64,000 nt of DNA from CAVQEG01 sp963711465 (GTDB lineage Bacteria; Bacteroidota; Ignavibacteria; OLB7), in contig CAVQEG010000001.1 in the NCBI GenBank assembly GCA_963711465.1, forward strand, positions 3,038,001 to 3,102,000, in the 5' to 3' direction. The notes beneath the pieces are model-generated. The model had not been told where the DNA came from. It worked only from the letters and a program-made list of their open reading frames with translations, and ran no database searches. The position numbers and the translations under genes were made by a program. Positions 60,434 to 64,000 of the stretch are shown here, piece by piece; the stretch's first letter is position 1; each line of letters opens with the position of its first letter.

Positions 60434-63400
60434 AAACGCCAACCACGCTTCTGCTCGTCGCCATCGCGCTGCTCTCGGCCGCCGACATCGCTACCGCCGG
60501 TGGTCCGCTCGGCGGAAGCGGCACCACGCCGCGCCGCTACCAGTCCAGCGACTTCCCGCTTTCCTACAAGATCGATCTCGGCGGACTCGGTGCGTTCTCC
60601 AACTCGACCGCCACCGGCATCGTCGACTACGCCTTCGACCAGTGGGATTCGGTCCTCTCCTCGTCGCTGTCGTTCACCAACGCCGGCTCGCTCTCGCGCA
60701 ACGTCACCAGCGCCAGCGACAGCTACATCTCCGGCAGCTCGCAGTACTCCGACGGCGTCAATCCCGTCGTCTTCGATTCCAGCGGCGCGATCACCGACTC
60801 CCGCATCGGATCCGGAGCCCACAATTCGATCCTCGGATTCGCCAGCTCCGCCTACAACTCGTCGAACAACCGCTACATCGAGGGCTACGCCATCATCAAC
60901 GGCGCCCTCACCGGCAGCGGTTCCTCCACCTACCAGTACCGGTACAAGGCGACCATCACGCACGAAACCGGCCACATGCTCGGACTGTCGCATTCGCAGA
61001 CGACGATCGGCGGCGAACTGGCCACGATGTATCCGGGCATCCTCGATCCGGTCGGCCAGGCGACGCTCAGTCCCGACGATACCGCCGCGATGGCCGTGCT
61101 CTACCCCACCTCGTCGTTTACCAACAGCGTCGGATCGATCACCGGAACGGTGCGGACCGCGCAGGATTCCAACCTGAGCGATGTGAACGTGATCGCCGTC
61201 GACTCGGCGACCGGCGCCGCCTACTCGACCGTCGTCGATTACTTCAGCGGCAGCCAGGGAACGTTCTTCAATACCCCGTCGCCGACCGGTACCTACACGA
61301 TCAAGGGCCTTCCGCCCGGGACGTACTATGTGCGTATTGAGCCGATCGGTGAAATCTTCACCGGTGGCTCCAGCGTCGCCAGCTACCCGACACCGCTGCA
61401 CTCCGACGTCAGACGCGAGTGGTACAACGGCTCCAACGAATCGGGTGACCTGCTCTCCGACGACCAGAACGCCGTCACCGGCGTCTCGGTGAGCGCCGGA
61501 CAGACGACGTCGAACGTCGACCTGGTCTCCAGTACGTCATCGACGCTCTCGACCATCACCGGCTTCAGCGCCTACAATCGAACGTTCTCACTGCCGAGCG
61601 GCTCGGTCACGAAGTACGCGACCAGGTTCGTCGCGCCCAGCAACGGCTCCCTGCTCGGGATGAATTTCTTCGTCCGCTATACCTCCGATCTGCCCTCGAA
61701 CGGTTCGGTCACCATCTCGGTGCACTCGAACACCTCGGGTAGTCTCGCCGGAGTGCCCGGCTCCGTGCTCGGCTCGGTGACGATTCCCTACAGCCGCCTC
61801 GCCGTCGACGACATCAATGAGGTATGGCTGCGCGGAATCGGGTCGAACATCAATTTCAATCAGGGCGACACGTTCCACATCTCGATCACGACCAACGGTG
61901 TCGGCACGCTCGTCATCTACGGCGACAACGGCCAGACGGCCACCCACGGTTCCTCCTACTACACGAGCTCCAACGGCTGGAAGAATTTTCCAGACGGCCT
62001 GAGCAACGGAACCCCGTCGTACAACATCGGCATCCAGGCGGTCTACTCGACCGAGTCGGCCGGCAGCGCCTCGCCGGCGGTGTCGCTCTCGCCATCGAGC
62101 GTCAACTTCGGCCGCGTGCGCGCCAACAGCTCGAAGCTCGACACGCTGACGCTGCGCAACAGCGGCAGTGCCACGCTGAGCGTCTCGAGCACGTCGCTGC
62201 GCGGTACTGACAGTCTCGATTACCAGATCGTCTCGGGTGGTGGCTCCTACACGCTCGCCGCGGGCTCCAGCCGCTCGATCGTCGTTCGCTTCCGCCCGCG
62301 CACCGGCGCTCCTGCCGGACAGAGCGGATTGAAGCAGGCCAGTCTCCGGCTCGTGAGCGACGCCTCCTCCAGTCCGAACGATGTATCGCTGAGTGGAAAC
62401 GGCGTGCTGCCGGTGGCGACCGAATCGGTGCAGACGATCTCGCTCGGACAGGTGCGAACGGGCACGGCCGACACGGTGACGACGGCGATCATCCACAACA
62501 CGGGCAACGACACGCTGCGAATCAGCGGGCTGTCGTTGAGCGGAACGGATGCGAACAGTGGAATTCGGATCGTCGGTTCGACCGGCGCCTTCAATCTCCG
62601 GCCGGATTCCACCTACCGCGTCCGCATGGCATTCGCGCCGACGACGCGGAAGAACTACTCGGCGTCGCTGTCGGTCAGCCACGACGACACCGCGGGCAGC
62701 AGCTCGTTCTCGGTCGCTGGCGTCGGGATCGCGCCGGTGGCATCGATCGGAGTCGACACGATCGACTTCGGGCGCGTCGACGTCGGCTCGACGTCAGACG
62801 CCGATCCGTTCTACCTGCACAACGTGGGCGACGCGCCGCTGGTGATCGACAGCATCACGGTTCCGCAGGGCGACGTACAGGCGTTCGCGCTGACTTCGCC
62901 CTCGGGACTGCCCGCGACGGTACAGCCGGGCGACTCGATTGCGCTGCGCACGCGCTTTCAGGCGAGCGAGCGGAAGCACTACGGTGCGACGCTGCGCATT
63001 TCGCACGATGCGAACGGTTCGCCGAACGACATCGCGCTCGTCGGTGAAGGCGTCGCGCCGCTGTTGGTCTCCGGCACCGTGCACGACGTCGGATCGATCC
63101 GTGTCGGCAGGGCGCTCGACGATCCAGCACCGCTGGTGATCCGCAACGCCGGATCGGCGCCGCTGGAGATCACGCAGCTGACACTCGACGGCAACCAGGC
63201 GGCCGAATTCGCGATCGACGCGGGTTCGTTGCCGCGAAGCGTGCAGCCCGGCGATTCGCTCTCGGTTGGATTCACCTTCCAGCCGCAGGGGCGTGGTCAG
63301 CGCGTGACGACCCTGAAGATCAGCTCAAACGATCCTGAGTCGCCGACGACGTCGGTGCTCATCAGCGGAACCGGATTGCAGGGTGAGCTCGCGCTCGGCG

Positions 63401-64000
63401 TGGGTTCGCTCAACTTCGGCGAGGTGCTGGTGAACGAATCGGCCGATCTCGAGGTGAACGTGATCAACCAGGGAACCGATACGGCGCGGGTGATGACGGC
63501 CGAGGCGACGGGCGATGGATTCTCCGTCGTCGCACCGACTCCGTCCGGTGTTGCGGTCGAGCCGGGCGGCTCGATGACGATCACGGTGCGCTTCGCACCG
63601 GCGGCGACGGGCAATGTGTCCGGTACGCTGCGGGTGACATCCGACGTCTCGAGCGACGCGCTCGTCGTGCCGCTGGCCGGACGTGGCGTGCTTCCGGGTC
63701 TGGCCGTCGGACGCACCGCCATCGATTTCGGCGCGGTCCGCCTCTCGCAGTCGGCCGTCGACTCGGCGACGGTCCGCAACACCGGCAACGCGACGCTCAC
63801 GGGCGTTCAACTGGCGCTCGGCGGTGGCAGCACCTCGGCGTTCGAGATCGTATCTCCGAGCGGATCGTTCGATCTCGCCGCGGGAGCGGAGCGAACGATC
63901 GTCGTGCGACTGAAGCCGCAGAGCGCTGTCGGCCCCGTCACCGATCAGATCGACGTCACGGCCGACGGCGGTCTGTCGACGTCGATCGCGCTGGAGGCGA
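60430..64000 (+). CDS. Large secreted metzincin-like metalloprotease with choice-of-anchor D repeats (3' end cut off)
   Basis: At least 1190 residues, running off the window. A Sec signal peptide is followed by a catalytic domain with the zinc motif HETGHMLGLSH (residues 178-188) and a downstream Met-turn candidate ATMYPG, both typical of metzincins/matrixins. A carboxypeptidase-regulatory-like segment follows (GTVRTAQDSNLSDVNVIAVDS). From about residue 545 at least six repeats of about 105-110 residues follow, each with a version of 'xVDFGxVxVG... LRNxGxAxL... FxPxxxG... SNDxxxP... xGxG', the choice-of-anchor D module. The whole is likely exported by type IX secretion, with a sorting domain expected past the window end. 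Confidence 0.88.
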   Translation, partial: MKTPTTLLLVAIALLSAADIATAGGPLGGSGTTPRRYQSSDFPLSYKIDLGGLGAFSNSTATGIVDYAFDQWDSVLSSSLSFTNAGSLSRNVTSASDSYISGSSQYSDGVNPVVFDSSGAITDSRIGSGAHNSILGFASSAYNSSNNRYIEGYAIINGALTGSGSSTYQYRYKATITHETGHMLGLSHSQTTIGGELATMYPGILDPVGQATLSPDDTAAMAVLYPTSSFTNSVGSITGTVRTAQDSNLSDVNVIAVDSATGAAYSTVVDYFSGSQGTFFNTPSPTGTYTIKGLPPGTYYVRIEPIGEIFTGGSSVASYPTPLHSDVRREWYNGSNESGDLLSDDQNAVTGVSVSAGQTTSNVDLVSSTSSTLSTITGFSAYNRTFSLPSGSVTKYATRFVAPSNGSLLGMNFFVRYTSDLPSNGSVTISVHSNTSGSLAGVPGSVLGSVTIPYSRLAVDDINEVWLRGIGSNINFNQGDTFHISITTNGVGTLVIYGDNGQTATHGSSYYTSSNGWKNFPDGLSNGTPSYNIGIQAVYSTESAGSASPAVSLSPSSVNFGRVRANSSKLDTLTLRNSGSATLSVSSTSLRGTDSLDYQIVSGGGSYTLAAGSSRSIVVRFRPRTGAPAGQSGLKQASLRLVSDASSSPNDVSLSGNGVLPVATESVQTISLGQVRTGTADTVTTAIIHNTGNDTLRISGLSLSGTDANSGIRIVGSTGAFNLRPDSTYRVRMAFAPTTRKNYSASLSVSHDDTAGSSSFSVAGVGIAPVASIGVDTIDFGRVDVGSTSDADPFYLHNVGDAPLVIDSITVPQGDVQAFALTSPSGLPATVQPGDSIALRTRFQASERKHYGATLRISHDANGSPNDIALVGEGVAPLLVSGTVHDVGSIRVGRALDDPAPLVIRNAGSAPLEITQLTLDGNQAAEFAIDAGSLPRSVQPGDSLSVGFTFQPQGRGQRVTTLKISSNDPESPTTSVLISGTGLQGELALGVGSLNFGEVLVNESADLEVNVINQGTDTARVMTAEATGDGFSVVAPTPSGVAVEPGGSMTITVRFAPAATGNVSGTLRVTSDVSSDALVVPLAGRGVLPGLAVGRTAIDFGAVRLSQSAVDSATVRNTGNATLTGVQLALGGGSTSAFEIVSPSGSFDLAAGAERTIVVRLKPQSAVGPVTDQIDVTADGGLSTSIALEA

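Overview
The window is about 64 kb of GC-rich, gene-dense bacterial DNA. Several features point to the Bacteroidota/Chlorobiota (FCB) side of the tree, possibly a Kapabacteria- or Ignavibacteriota-like lineage. Secreted proteins end in Por/type IX-secretion-like C-terminal domains, one protein carries repeated 'choice-of-anchor D' modules, the 2-oxoacid dehydrogenase E1 alpha and beta subunits are fused, and MurE has the DNPR signature of a meso-diaminopimelate cell wall. The lineage is an inference; no rRNA gene is present to settle it.

Region 1 (1-14,000, + strand) is a division and cell-wall (dcw) cluster: murE (cut by the window edge), murF, mraY, murD, ftsW, murG, an unrecognised membrane protein, murC, murB, ftsQ, ftsA and ftsZ. 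Several genes overlap by 4 bp. Region 2 (14,300-26,500) holds a small lipoprotein, three tandem periplasmic cyclophilins, uppP, an old-yellow-enzyme homologue, a lipoprotein, a secreted sugar dehydrogenase, a 7Fe ferredoxin, a fused E1 dehydrogenase, thioredoxin, a short-chain dehydrogenase and a hypothetical gene. Region 3 (26,500-37,000) holds dnaB interrupted by an intein, a lipoprotein, an outer-membrane barrel next to an orphan modB, a frameshifted DUF445 gene, nusB, a YdcF-like protein, an orphan ABC ATPase and a ROK sugar kinase.

Region 4 (37,000-42,400, + strand) is the most interesting. It encodes a decaheme cytochrome c, a 743-residue outer-membrane barrel, a small monoheme cytochrome, a NapC/NrfH-like membrane-anchored tetraheme cytochrome and a small two-helix membrane protein, and it ends in a strong terminator. 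This looks like a complete route for electrons between the quinone pool and the outside of the cell (MtrAB/PioAB type). The same 14-bp dyad, ATGAC-N4-GTCAT, lies upstream of the decaheme gene, upstream of the monoheme gene, and again between nadA and the photolyase gene. This suggests a CRP/FNR-type regulon.

Region 5 (42,400-64,000) holds a cyclopropane-fatty-acid-synthase-like methyltransferase, a cupin, a secreted papain/C39-like protein, a broken four-helix-bundle gene, a 3-hydroxyisobutyrate-dehydrogenase-like enzyme, two multipass membrane proteins, a YdeI-like protein, nadB-nadA, a class II photolyase, a gene-free 750-bp stretch of odd composition, a diheme cytochrome, an OmpR-type two-component system, a small secreted protein, and a large secreted metzincin-like protease with anchor-D repeats that runs off the window end. 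I saw no tRNA, rRNA, CRISPR array, insertion sequence or prophage.
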